Source: Arthrobacter silviterrae
Lineage (GTDB): Bacteria; Actinomycetota; Actinomycetes; Actinomycetales; Micrococcaceae
Assembly: GCF_011045165.1 (NCBI RefSeq)
Contig: NZ_JAAKZI010000030.1
Coordinates: 1 to 57,487, forward strand
Direction of reading: 5' to 3'
Length of the DNA: 57,487 bases
Part shown: piece after piece, positions 34,562-43,672 of the stretch
How the letters are laid out: the number at the start of each line of letters is the position of its first letter
Numbering within the stretch: the first letter of the stretch is position 1
The notes under the pieces: model-generated
Seen by the model: the letters and a program-made list of their open reading frames with translations, nothing else
What the model was told of the DNA's origin: nothing
Database searches by the model: none
Made by a program: the position numbers and the translations under genes

Positions 34562-35757
34562 CTACGGATGTCCCGGATGGCTCTGTTGCCGGGTTTGCCC
34601 GAACGCCTGCAGTACCTCAGTATTATCCGGCGCCTCATGTGTCTTCTGGACGTAGTGCTTTCTGGTGATCAGTTCGCTGGAGTGCCCGAGTTGAGCCGTA
34701 GCTGCGGCCATGCCCTGGGTGTTGGCCAGGATGGTCCCGACCGATTTCCGAAACGTGTGAGGGGTGACCCAGTCGAAGCCGGCGGCTTTCCGGGCTTCGC
34801 GCCACTGTTTCCGGAAGCCGTTGGGGTCCCGGATGGTCAGGGTGCTTGAGGGAAAGACGAGGTCAAGGGCGTTTTGCCGCACCGGATCGGCCTGGCGCCG
34901 GCGCAGCATCTCCACAGCAAAGAGCGGGAGAAAGTAGCGTTGCCGTGAGTTGGCGCTCTTGGGGTGGTCCTGGATCCTGAGTCCGTTTTTGCCTCGGACG
35001 TCGATGATGGTCCCTTGGATGGTGACGGTCGGTTTCTCGGCGGCCAGGTCGACGTCGGACCACCGGATGGCCAGCGCCTCGCCGATCCGTGCGCCGGTGG
35101 CGAGCATGATGTCCACGACGTCGAGGATGTCCTTTTCGTGCAGCCCGTTCTGCCGGCCGGTGGGTTGCTGCCAGCGGTAGACGTCGTGCCGCAGCTTGGC
35201 GACCTCGTCAATGGTCAGTGCCCGGACTTCCTTGGTGCCCGTGGGGATGCGGGCGACTTCCCGGAGCGGATTGGCAGGCGCGGCGCCGTGGCGTGTGGCG
35301 AGCGACATCATGCCGGAGAGCAGTGTCTTGGACATTTTGGCTGTTGCGTTGCCGTGTTTGGTGCGCACGCCCTTGAGGAACTTGTCCAGGGTGGAGTCGT
35401 TGGCTTCGCGGATGGTGAGGTTGCCAACGCCGGGAAGGATGTAGGTGTCGATGATTTCCCGGTAGCGTCGGCGCGTATTGGCGGCCCGTCCCAGGTCTTC
35501 GAATTCCAGCCACCAGAACTTGGCGAGTTCGCTGATGACCATGTCGGGGCTGATCACGTCGTCGGTGGGCGGGAGCATGTCATTGAGCTTGGCCAGGAGG
35601 GCGGCTTCGGCCTGCGCCCCGGTGGGCCCGGTCATTTGGTACATCCGGGGCTTGCCGTCGTATCCGCGCATGGTTGCCGGGCCCGCCACGTGGTCGGGCC
35701 GAGCTTCCGGCGGGTAATTTTTCCCCAGGTCCCGAGCGGAGTTTTTGCTCTAGCCAA
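34562..35757 (-). CDS. int: Tyrosine integrase of the conjugative element (N-terminal frameshift)
   Basis: The main frame (35689-34562) has the tyrosine recombinase catalytic set: Arg in GARIGEALAIRW, HTFRKS (His-x-x-Arg), LGHSS (His) and KHYVQ (Tyr). The expected N-terminal arm-binding part (MARAKTPLGTWGKITRRKLG, then PTTWRAR) lies in another frame, starting at TTG 35757. The two frames meet near 35675, so one base is lost or two gained. The TTG start overlaps the xis stop. If the shift is real, only a 375-residue form from GTG 35689, lacking the arm-binding segment, could be made. Confidence 0.88.
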
Positions 35758-35971
35758 CGGGGTCTTCCGTTGTGGCGAGCCACGCGTTGAAGTCCGTGCG
35801 GCTGATGCGAAGGTGGCGTCCGATCCTGTGGGCCCTCGGCCCCGCGTGCTTGACGCGCCACTGGTAGAAGGTCTGCTCGGGGATCTGCAGCTCATGGCAG
35901 ATCTCCTTGGGCGTCATCCACTCGTCGACGAAACCATGGGTGGACGTTGCGTGGTCTGTTTGCTCAGTCAT
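35750..35971 (-). CDS. xis: Excisionase-type helix-turn-helix protein
   Basis: ATG 35971 with AGGAGAATTC upstream gives 73 residues. The MerR/excisionase-type winged helix is clear: WMTPKEICHELQIPEQTFYQWRVKHAGPRAHRIGRHLRISRTDFNAWL. It is expected to bend DNA at the attachment site and steer the integrase to excision. It overlaps the integrase TTG start, which implies translational coupling. Confidence 0.9.
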   Translation of the reverse strand: MTEQTDHATSTHGFVDEWMTPKEICHELQIPEQTFYQWRVKHAGPRAHRIGRHLRISRTDFNAWLATTEDPVG

Positions 35972-36031
35972 CGAATTCTCCTGTTCGTTGATGCTCTTCC
36001 CCCTTCCATGGTGCAAAGACACTGAAACCAT

Positions 36032-36417
36032 ATGACTTCAGTTGGCATGCCGGAAAAGCGACGGCGGCCGGCTCGCCTGACGCAGATCACATGGGGCCGG
36101 GGTCCCGGCTACGGGTGCCCTGCCTTGCCGGTAGTTGGGATCCCGATCATGGCGTCGTCAACGATCTCGACGGTGGCACCGCCAGTCGTGGTCCTTGCCA
36201 AGAAATACTTGCGAATCTGTCTGGGTGACCGGATGCAGCTGGAGCAGGCGGCTGCGCGTATGGACAGACATAGGTGTGTTCGAATTCCCAGGCTTGGCCA
36301 TGCGTTGCTGATAATGCAGCTCGTGTTTCGCGAACTGATCAAGCCTTGTGACTCCCTTGAAGCGTTCAAGGGGCCGGACCATACTTGAAGAACTCCCGAG
36401 TAGAGGATTGGAGAACC
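36032..36417. other. 386-bp region between xis and the regulator
   Basis: An open frame spans most of it on the plus strand (36032-36388), but the product has no recognisable domain and no ribosome site. It lies between divergent genes and probably holds the control region of the element. Confidence 0.35.
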
Positions 36418-36927
36418 ATGGCGGACCAGGAATCGCCCAGCTCAGGCGACGAGGCCAGGCGTACGCCCCAGGGTGAACTTGCTCGAAAGCTTCACTTCTT
36501 GCTTGACGTCGCTGTCGCGGAGAGAGGCGAGGCGCTGACGTTTCCGGAAATTCGTGCGGCGATGACTGTTCGTGGGGTGGGATTGTCCCGGGCGCGGTGG
36601 TCCTACATGAAGGATGGCAAGGGGCGCCTGATCCAGGACCGGCCGCTTTTGACTGCGCTGGCTGACTATTTCAGAGTGGATCCCGAGTATTTGCTCAGTG
36701 TCGAGGACATCGAAACTCCTGAGTTGGTCGGCCGGCAGCTGGAGTTAGTGAAGGCGTTGCGGGCCGCCAGGGTCAAGTCATTTGTGTCCAAGACTCTCGG
36801 GGATGTGCCGCCGGAGACTTTGGAGTTCATCGTTGATTACCTAGATCAGGATATTGCCGCGCATCCTGGGGGAGGTTCGGGGGTCGATTCAGGAGATAGT
36901 CCTGATGGGCGGCCAGGAGTTCCTTGA
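36418..36927 (+). CDS. XRE-like regulator of the conjugative element
   Basis: ATG 36418 with GGAGAACC gives 169 residues. The central helix-turn-helix region reads LARKLHFLLDVAVAERGEALTFPEIRAAM and then LSRARWSYMKDGKGRLIQDRPLLTALADYFRVDPEYLL. This is close to the EspR/phage-repressor-like group with an atypical HTH, followed by a dimerisation helix. It probably governs the excision or transfer genes. Its 3' end overlaps the convergent ArsR-like gene by 101 bp. Confidence 0.75.
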   Translation: MADQESPSSGDEARRTPQGELARKLHFLLDVAVAERGEALTFPEIRAAMTVRGVGLSRARWSYMKDGKGRLIQDRPLLTALADYFRVDPEYLLSVEDIETPELVGRQLELVKALRAARVKSFVSKTLGDVPPETLEFIVDYLDQDIAAHPGGGSGVDSGDSPDGRPGVP

Positions 36928-37204
36928 TGCGGTTTTCAGCCACTGAATAGCGTGGTGACCTGCCGTGGCGGCGGCCCTGAACGATGTCCACGGTGATGGC
37001 GCCCGTTTTTTCAAGCGCGATTAGGTGCTGGGCAACGCTTGCCTCGCTGGCACTGACGGCATCGACGATGTCCCCGCGTGGCACCGGGCCGCTTCCTTTC
37101 AGGTACCGGATGATTTCGACGCGGGCCCGATTGCCGAACGCCTCGATTGAGGCTTCCACATCGGGCGTCCAGGCCAGGTCTACCGGGTGCGTGATCTTAG
37201 GCAT
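36827..37204 (-). CDS. ArsR-type winged-helix regulator
   Basis: A 125-residue protein with an ArsR/MarR-like winged helix: FGNRARVEIIRYLKGSGPVPRGDIVDAVSASEASVAQHLIALEKTGAITVDIVQGRRHGRSPRYSV. No metal-binding Cys motif is seen, so it is probably a plain repressor. It is divergent from the sigma-like gene, with 202 bp between them that contain TTGACA at 37249-37254. The overlapping convergent XRE-like gene makes mutual antisense effects possible. Confidence 0.8.
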   Translation of the reverse strand: MPKITHPVDLAWTPDVEASIEAFGNRARVEIIRYLKGSGPVPRGDIVDAVSASEASVAQHLIALEKTGAITVDIVQGRRHGRSPRYSVAENRIKELLAAHQDYLLNRPPNLPQDARQYPDLGNQR

Positions 37205-37406
37205 GGTTCAATTCTGCACCTTTTATCCACAGAATGACATAGTGGGGGTTGACAATGAGAAACCGTGAACTGACACTGGTTTATATCCTCTCTGGGGTTT
37301 TGGTGAGCAACCGGGATCCCTACCATGGTCGCGATGGCGTCGCTCCCTTTGGACGGTGTGGTGGCCTACCCCCATAGTGTGCAGTTTCTCGTGAACGAAG
37401 ACGACG

Positions 37407-38315
37407 ATGGTCTCTAACCCGTCAGCTCGAAGGCCCCACCGCAAAGACCAACTTCCGGGCGATTTCAGGCCCGGTTCCAAGGCTCACGGCCCTAACATCC
37501 GTGGCGAGGATGTCATGACGGCGGTGGGAGATATTTCCCAGTTTGTCCGTTCACGCCTGGCCAGGGCCGGGTTCCTCAACGAGCTGGAGGACGTACTGCA
37601 GGACATCCGCACCGCAGTTTGGTCCGGTGTGTCGCGGGGACGGTACCAGCCGCTGCCGGGCGTCCGATTCGGGGCATGGGTCCAGGGCATTGCCAATCAC
37701 GTGTGTGCGGCCCACATTACCAAGGCAGCCGCCCACTACGCTGTTCCCCTGTTTACGGCGGAATCGGACGAGCATCCCAGCGTCGATCGGCCGCAGGACG
37801 TTGTCGCGGAGCCTGACGGGATTGCCGACCAGGAATGGACACGGAATGTCCTGAAGCTGACACGGATGTGTGCCGGGGAGGAAGCCTGGGGGTCAGCCAT
37901 GTTCCTTCTTGTGGATGATTGCGATGACGGCCAAGGCGTGGCAAGCGCCGCTGCTGACCGGGTTGATGCCCTGGTTTATCGCCGGGCGCAGAGGGATTTG
38001 AAATTCGTGCGCCAAGTGGCCGTCACGGTGAGGAACGCGCTTGCCCTGGTGGAATCCGACCAAGCAAATGCCGACACAATTGCCTTGGACGCCTCGAAGT
38101 GTCTGCCCACCGAACTTCACCGGGCCATCGCGGCAACCATCGTTGTTCCCGGGTTGAGGGGACCGGAACGTCTCGCCGCCCTGCCGGTCATTGCGGCCAA
38201 GATCAACGTCACGCCCAGGTACGTCGCCGTGCAGACCGGACGCGCACGGGCACTTTACAGGGCGGCACTGGAAGTCATCAGGATGTCGCAGCCGCCGCAG
38301 GCCATGCCCTCATAG
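37407..38315 (+). CDS. Sigma-70/ECF-like regulator of the transfer operon
   Basis: ATG 37407 gives 302 residues; ATG 37515 with GAGGATGTC upstream is the better-supported start by ribosome site. The region-2-like part is ISQFVRSRLARAGFLNELEDVLQDIRTAVW and FGAWVQGIANHVCAAH, like ECF sigma factors. The C-terminus has a region-4-like HTH (LPVIAAKINVTPRYVAVQTGRARALY). The long linker between them is atypical. It stands directly before the transfer operon, so a role in its transcription is likely (inference). Confidence 0.75.
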   Translation: MVSNPSARRPHRKDQLPGDFRPGSKAHGPNIRGEDVMTAVGDISQFVRSRLARAGFLNELEDVLQDIRTAVWSGVSRGRYQPLPGVRFGAWVQGIANHVCAAHITKAAAHYAVPLFTAESDEHPSVDRPQDVVAEPDGIADQEWTRNVLKLTRMCAGEEAWGSAMFLLVDDCDDGQGVASAAADRVDALVYRRAQRDLKFVRQVAVTVRNALALVESDQANADTIALDASKCLPTELHRAIAATIVVPGLRGPERLAALPVIAAKINVTPRYVAVQTGRARALYRAALEVIRMSQPPQAMPS

Positions 38316-38523
38316 GCCCGTGGTCCGGGGCGTGGCTACATTCAGACTTCCTGGGCCGCTGGGGCAAGGACGTACTGATACTGCTGCAGTTGCAGATTGC
38401 ACCTGTGTCTTTTGGACGCGCACGACGGCGTGGCCGGGCCTGGGAGCGCCGCCCCGGATCCGCCGTGGCCAGGTCATACACGCGTTGCTCCCTGGCTGCA
38501 TGGACGGATAAAGGAGGTCTCCA

Positions 38524-39261
38524 ATGCGCGGACCATCAGCATGGATACGCTACCTGCCCCGTTCCCGGCGGCAGTGGTTCCTGATAGCAGTACTGGGCAT
38601 CCTTGTCGCGGCGGTCATCGCCTTGTTTTTGCCGCCGGGTGCAGTCACGACCCGACAGGCGACGAGCGGTCCGACACTCCCGCCTCCGACAAGCCAAACT
38701 GCAGCAGCGCCGGGTCCTGAAGTGCCGGGTCCTGCCGTCGCAGCAGCGACTGCTCCGGCCAATGCTGCAGTGTCGCCGGGGGAGCCTCAGACCCTTGATT
38801 TCAGGGCCTATGCCCAGGCCACGGCCGAAGCGCTCTACACGTGGGACAGCCGAACCTCCACCTACACGCAGGTGTATGCGCACGTGCGCAGCTGGTGGGT
38901 GGTCCTGGCCGACGGCTCGAACCCACTCACTGTCTACACCCACGAGTTCGAGGGGACCGGCATCAACGCCGCCGCTTTCGCCCAACTCACGGCCTACAAG
39001 GCCTACCGCACGGCCAAGGCTATCCAGTCAAGCTGTGATGGCCAGTTGGCCCAGGTCAGGGACCACCCCGCACCCTGGAAAGGACTCCACGTCTGCACCG
39101 TGACCCTGGACGTGACGGACCGCTCGACCACGGACCCACACGCCACGGCTTACAGTGTCCCGGTGAGCGTCATGGTCAACTGCCCGCCCGCTGCAACAGC
39201 GCCCTCGAATCGGTGCGTCCTGGTCGGCTTCAACACCACCGCCAGCAGAATCGTCTACTAA
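38524..39261 (+). CDS. Conjugal transfer protein, TcpC/VirB8-like
   Basis: An AGGAGG site precedes ATG 38524; 245 residues. One TM helix near 18-37 (WFLIAVLGILVAAVIALFL), a Pro/Ala-rich linker and an extracytoplasmic domain starting LDFRAYAQATAEALYTWD. Three Cys in the outer domain (SSCDGQ, HVCTV, VNCPP) may form disulphides. The topology fits the VirB8/TcpC-type scaffold of Gram-positive conjugation systems. It overlaps the NlpC/P60 gene at TAATG. Confidence 0.75.
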   Translation: MRGPSAWIRYLPRSRRQWFLIAVLGILVAAVIALFLPPGAVTTRQATSGPTLPPPTSQTAAAPGPEVPGPAVAAATAPANAAVSPGEPQTLDFRAYAQATAEALYTWDSRTSTYTQVYAHVRSWWVVLADGSNPLTVYTHEFEGTGINAAAFAQLTAYKAYRTAKAIQSSCDGQLAQVRDHPAPWKGLHVCTVTLDVTDRSTTDPHATAYSVPVSVMVNCPPAATAPSNRCVLVGFNTTASRIVY

Positions 39262-40412
39262 TGCCCGCGGCAGCCCTGGCCACGATCGCGAAGGCACGAC
39301 TGGTCCAACGCGCCCTGGCCGCACTGGTCGTGGCGGTGCCCGTGGGCATGGCAGCCCTCGTCGGGGGCACCAGCCTCCTCGTTACCCACGTCGTGGAAAC
39401 AAACACAGCTTGTGTTGCGGCTTCCCAGGACATTGCGTTCACGGGCAAAGCCTCCAGACGGGTCATCCCGACGGGCAAAGGCAGTGGGGCGATATCGGTT
39501 CCGGGGCCCGATGGCATATCGCTGACAATTGACCAAAGGCAGCAAAGTATCGCCGCCACGTACATCTCCGTGGGATCAAACCTTGGTGTGCCGGCCAGGG
39601 GGATCGAGATCTCGTTGATGGTCGCGCTTCAGGAATCGGGGCTGCGAATGCTGGCCAACCCGGTCGTTCCCTCGTCCCTGTCCATGCCGAATGACGGCCT
39701 CGGCTACGATCACGACTCCCTGGGCTCGGCCCAGCAACGCCCCAGCGCCGGGTGGGGCAGCGCACGGCAGCTCATGACACCGGCCTATGACGCACGGGCC
39801 TTTTTCGGCGGCCCCCAAGGACCCAACCACGGGACACCGCGGGGCCTGCTCGACGTCCCCGGTTGGGCGTCCTTGGGCCTGGGAGCGGCGGCCCAGGCCG
39901 TGCAGGTGTCGGCTTTCCCGGAGCTCTATGAACGCTGGGCACCGGCCGCGGCAGCCCTCCTGGCGTCCGTCGGCGGCCAAGCCGGCCTGCAGGACTGCCC
40001 GGCACCGGGGCCTTCCGACAATTCTGCGGCACCGGGAATTCCCGCACATTTGAGTGCTGCCAGGAAGGCCATTCTCCGGTATGCCCAGGAGGGCGTGGGC
40101 GGCAGTTACATCTGGGGCGGCACGGCCTTCAAGGCCTGGGACTGCTCCGGCTACGTGCAGTGGGTCTACGCCCAGGCCGGGATCCGGCTTCCCCGAACCG
40201 AACAGTGGCAGGCCGGGCGGGCCACGTTCACGCCGCAGCCGGGAGACCTCGTGGTCCAAAACCCGGACGGCCCCAACCACTGGGCCCACATCGGCATCTA
40301 CGCCGGGAACGGCATGATGTACAGCGCCCTGAACCCCTCAGCCGGAACCCTCCTCCACCCCGTCAGTTGGAACACCGGGTCGCAGTACTTCACCGTCCTG
40401 GGTCAAAAATAG
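39261..40412 (+). CDS. NlpC/P60 peptidoglycan hydrolase of the transfer system
   Basis: ATG 39261 overlaps the previous stop; 383 residues. An N-terminal TM anchor (ALAALVVAVPVGMAALVGG), a lysozyme-like middle (ARGIEISLMVALQESGLRMLAN) and a C-terminal NlpC/P60 domain. Catalytic Cys is in WDCSGY (about 294) and His in HWAHIGIYAG (about 340). It would cleave muropeptides to open the wall for the conjugation channel. Equivalent VirB1/TcpG-type enzymes occur in most Gram-positive systems. Confidence 0.92.
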   Translation: MPAAALATIAKARLVQRALAALVVAVPVGMAALVGGTSLLVTHVVETNTACVAASQDIAFTGKASRRVIPTGKGSGAISVPGPDGISLTIDQRQQSIAATYISVGSNLGVPARGIEISLMVALQESGLRMLANPVVPSSLSMPNDGLGYDHDSLGSAQQRPSAGWGSARQLMTPAYDARAFFGGPQGPNHGTPRGLLDVPGWASLGLGAAAQAVQVSAFPELYERWAPAAAALLASVGGQAGLQDCPAPGPSDNSAAPGIPAHLSAARKAILRYAQEGVGGSYIWGGTAFKAWDCSGYVQWVYAQAGIRLPRTEQWQAGRATFTPQPGDLVVQNPDGPNHWAHIGIYAGNGMMYSALNPSAGTLLHPVSWNTGSQYFTVLGQK

Positions 40413-40521
40413 CGGCACGCCAGCGACCGGACTGCCAGGTCATGCGGCGGAAACGAAATCGGGCATGGAAGGGAAGAAGCAAACGCAACGTCTGCCTTCA
40501 CTGTCCGGATGGAGTAGTGTC

Positions 40522-40809
40522 ATGAATTTCGCGCCCGTGGACCCTGGAATCGTCCCCAACAGCAACTTCCCGTTTCTGGACTCCCTGAAGCAAATCGGCG
40601 GCGGGATCCTGGTCGGGGCCTTCATCGTGATTGCCATTGTGGCGATCATCGGTGCTGCCATGCTGCTGGCCGGCAAACTGAGCCAGTCCTCCCGGCTGGC
40701 CTCCGGCGGCGGCATGATCTTGCTGTGGACCGGACCGGTCGCCGCCATCCTGGGCGGGATCAACGGCTACATCCTGTGGTCGCAAACCGCCTTCCACTTG
40801 GGCTTCTAA
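40522..40809 (+). CDS. Small two-TM transfer protein (VirB2/TrbC-position)
   Basis: ATG 40522, GGAG upstream, gives 95 residues. It has a hydrophobic segment GILVGAFIVIAIVAIIGAAMLLAG and a second LLWTGPVAAILGGINGYILW, with a short polar loop. This resembles VirB2/TrbC-type or actinobacterial MobC-like small membrane subunits of type IV secretion operons. Exact role is not certain. Confidence 0.75.
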   Translation: MNFAPVDPGIVPNSNFPFLDSLKQIGGGILVGAFIVIAIVAIIGAAMLLAGKLSQSSRLASGGGMILLWTGPVAAILGGINGYILWSQTAFHLGF

Positions 40810-40818
40810 GAAGCTGTC

Positions 40819-42207
40819 ATGCCACCTCTTCAGTGCACCTTCGGAGGATGGTGGCCCTTGGGCTGCGGGATCGCCTCCGCAGCCAAGGACTCCGTCACCT
40901 CCACCATTGGCGGCTTCTTTGCCGGAATCCTGGAAAGCATCGCCTCCTGGCTGTGGTCCTTCATCTCCGGGGCCTTCGGCGTGTCCAACGTCGACGACTC
41001 CCAATGGACCGCCGTGCAGGGACTGACCAGCTGGTGGGTCATCGTCATGATGACCCCGCTCGTGGCGGTCATGATCTTCCAACTAATCTCCGGCCTCATC
41101 TCCCAGCAGCCCCGCCGGATCTGGCGCGCCCTGATCGGCGGCTTCATCGCCGTCCCCGTCGTCGGAGGTGCCGTCTACCTGATGCAGGCACTCACCCACG
41201 TCAGCGACAGCGCCTCCACCGCACTCCTGGATACCATGGGCCCGGATCCCTACGTGGTTTTCATGCGCCTCTTCGGCTTCCAGCGCGGCCCCGCCGGCTC
41301 CGGCCAGGCCTGGATCGTCACCCCAATCGGCGGGCAGGCCACGACAGCGGACCAAGTCACCGGCACCATCGTCATCACGGTACTGGCCACCCTCATTGTC
41401 TGGGTTCTGGCGTTTGTCCTGATGTGCTCGATGATCTTCCGCTCCTTCGCCCTGATCGTGCTCGCCGCGGTCGCCCCGGTCGCACTCATGCTCGTGCCCT
41501 GGGAGAAAACAAAGTCCTGGGCCGGGCGGTGGTGTGAGATCGTCGTGGCCCTGCTGCTCGCCAAACCGTTGGCGGCAACCATCCTTGCCGTCGCCGTGAA
41601 ACTCTACGCACACGCGACCTCCTTCGACGGCATGGCCGCCGGGGCTGTGGGCATGGCCCTGGCCTGCGCCGCTCCGCTCATGGCCCTGAAACTGGTCGGA
41701 TTCGCCGGCGGCGAACTGGCCGCGGCCGCACAATCGGCCGGCGGCGGACACATCACCCAACAAGGCTCCCGCTTCGCCGGACGGCAACTCGGACAGCAAC
41801 TGCGCAGCCACCACATGCTCACCAGCGGCAGCAGCGGGCAAAGCCCCACGGTGGTGCCTTCAACGGCGAAGCCCGAAACACTCCCCGTAAAGAAGCCGGC
41901 CACCCCCGGCCCGAAGCCCGGCGCGTCCCCCGACACACCCAAGGTCGCACAGGGCCCGGGCGGCGCCTCGACGCCACGGCCGACGGCCGCGACCGTCCCA
42001 AAGCCCGGCCAAGCCCCCACGTCCGCGGGGCCCAAGACGACCCCGGGGCGGCCGCAGGCATCCCCGCAACCATCAACGGGCAGCCCCACCGTGCAGGGAA
42101 AGAACCCAATGCCGGGCCCAACGGGCGGCCCCAAGCCACAGCCGCCGGCCTCGGGGCCCGGCAACCCACCCATCAGACCCCCACAGACTGGAGAACACCA
42201 TGACTGA
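40819..42207 (+). CDS. VirB6/TrbL-like channel protein
   Basis: 462 residues. An N-terminal amphipathic part with two Cys (PLQCTFGGWWPLGCG) is followed by about five to six TM helices up to residue ~315 (e.g. WWVIVMMTPLVAVMIF, IVITVLATLIVWVLAFVLMC). The C-terminal ~110 residues are a Pro/Gly/Thr-rich tail. This matches VirB6/TrbL-type channel proteins in actinobacterial elements. It overlaps the next gene by 8 bp. Confidence 0.85.
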   Translation: MPPLQCTFGGWWPLGCGIASAAKDSVTSTIGGFFAGILESIASWLWSFISGAFGVSNVDDSQWTAVQGLTSWWVIVMMTPLVAVMIFQLISGLISQQPRRIWRALIGGFIAVPVVGGAVYLMQALTHVSDSASTALLDTMGPDPYVVFMRLFGFQRGPAGSGQAWIVTPIGGQATTADQVTGTIVITVLATLIVWVLAFVLMCSMIFRSFALIVLAAVAPVALMLVPWEKTKSWAGRWCEIVVALLLAKPLAATILAVAVKLYAHATSFDGMAAGAVGMALACAAPLMALKLVGFAGGELAAAAQSAGGGHITQQGSRFAGRQLGQQLRSHHMLTSGSSGQSPTVVPSTAKPETLPVKKPATPGPKPGASPDTPKVAQGPGGASTPRPTAATVPKPGQAPTSAGPKTTPGRPQASPQPSTGSPTVQGKNPMPGPTGGPKPQPPASGPGNPPIRPPQTGEHHD

Positions 42208-43672
42208 GGACAGCAACGCCCTGCAACCGGTCAACTTCCCCCGGCACGAGCGCCGCGGCGTGATCATCGGGCTCCAGTGGTACCAGCTCGCACTCGCCTG
42301 CGGCGGAATCCTCATCGCCGCCGTTGCATCGGCCATCGGCGGCTCCGCTGCACTCATCGGATCCAGCCCCGCCTGGACCTTCCTGCTGCTCCTTGGCTTC
42401 CTGCAATACGAGCGCACTCCCTACCCCCTCTGGGCGCTCACGGGTGCACGCTACCTGCTGCGGAAACTGACCGGGCAAACCAGCTACTTCCTCCCCACCG
42501 AGGACCCGGTCCCGGTCGGCACCCTGGTCCTGCCCGGCGGGCTCGCCTCCCTGGCCATCCACCGCACCACGACGGGTGAGTGCTTCGTCGTCGACGCACA
42601 GGCACATGAGGCCTTCGCCGTCCTGCGCTGCCGGGCAGGGGCCTTTGCCCTGCTGGACGACGAGGACAAGGCCTACGCCGTGCAGGCCTGGTCCCGCGTC
42701 CAGGCCGCCCTGGCCAAGAGGACCGTTGTAGCCAGGATTGCCATCCAGGACCATACGGTCCAGTTCCCGGCCACCGCGCTCCAGGACTACTACGACCAGC
42801 AAACCGCCAACCGCGGGGCCGAGGCGCCTGCCACGGGATGGGGTGACAGCGCCTACCAGGACCTCATCGCAGCGGCCGGAACGGCATCGAGCCATGAAAT
42901 CCTCCTCACACTGGTCATGAACACGGCCAAGGCCCGTCGCCGGATTCATGACGCCGGCGGCGGGACCACCGGGCTGGAGGCAACCCTGCGCTCGGAAATC
43001 CATGCCCTCCGGACGGGCCTGAAAACCCACGGGGTCGTCGTGGAGGAATGGCTTGGCGACAGAAGCCTCGCCGCCGTCATCCGGGGAGCCTTTGACCCGG
43101 AATCCGTCATGCGCACCTCCCAGCGGACGGGCGACTTCCGAGGCGTGGACCCGGGCCAGGCCGGCCCCATGGCCCTGGAGGAACACTGGTCCTACATCCG
43201 CACCGACAGCGGCTTCCACCAAACCTTTTGGATCGCGGAATGGCCGCGCCAAAAAGTCTTCCCCGGCTTCCTCCACCCGCTCGTCTACGTGGGAGGGTTC
43301 AAGCACACCGTCACCCAGGTAATCAAGGCCATCCCCACTGACCAGGCGCTGAAGGACATCCGTTCCGCGCACGAAGCCCATGAAACACGGCGGAGGATCA
43401 ACACCAGGTTTGACCGCCCCACCACCCGCGAACAGCAGGCTGAGGAAGAGGAAGTCCAACAGCGCGAGGAAGAGATCGTCGCCGGGCACGGCGACGTCCG
43501 GCCCGCCGCCTACATCACCATCACCGGGGACTCTCTGGAGGAACTCTCAAGCCACCGGCAGGAACTCGAGTCGGCCGCCGCCAGCGCCTTCGTGGAACTG
43601 CGACTCCTCGTGGGCGAGCAATGGCCCGCCTTCATCGCTGGGGGACTGCCCCTGGGCAGGGGGCTGAAATGA
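42200..43672 (+). CDS. SCO6880-family transfer protein
   Basis: 490 residues. Two adjacent TM helices near 28-70 (QWYQLALACGGILIAAVASAIGG, WTFLLLLGFLQYER) and TPYPLWALTGARYLLRKLTGQTSYF are typical of the SCO6880 family. That family corresponds to a PrgI/VirB3 membrane part joined to the N-terminal domain of VirB4. The next gene supplies the ATPase half. Start and stop overlaps (ATGA) on both sides show tight coupling. Confidence 0.9.
   Translation: MTEDSNALQPVNFPRHERRGVIIGLQWYQLALACGGILIAAVASAIGGSAALIGSSPAWTFLLLLGFLQYERTPYPLWALTGARYLLRKLTGQTSYFLPTEDPVPVGTLVLPGGLASLAIHRTTTGECFVVDAQAHEAFAVLRCRAGAFALLDDEDKAYAVQAWSRVQAALAKRTVVARIAIQDHTVQFPATALQDYYDQQTANRGAEAPATGWGDSAYQDLIAAAGTASSHEILLTLVMNTAKARRRIHDAGGGTTGLEATLRSEIHALRTGLKTHGVVVEEWLGDRSLAAVIRGAFDPESVMRTSQRTGDFRGVDPGQAGPMALEEHWSYIRTDSGFHQTFWIAEWPRQKVFPGFLHPLVYVGGFKHTVTQVIKAIPTDQALKDIRSAHEAHETRRRINTRFDRPTTREQQAEEEEVQQREEEIVAGHGDVRPAAYITITGDSLEELSSHRQELESAAASAFVELRLLVGEQWPAFIAGGLPLGRGLK

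Noticed and set aside
36032-36388. 118-codon plus-strand open frame between xis and the XRE-like gene
   Set aside because: No ribosome site, no domain and overlap with the upstream region of the regulator; kept only as a described gap.
37249-37287. TTGACA with TATATC as a promoter for the sigma-like gene
   Set aside because: The spacing is about 27 bp, too long for a standard promoter; no better -10 was seen at 16-19 bp.
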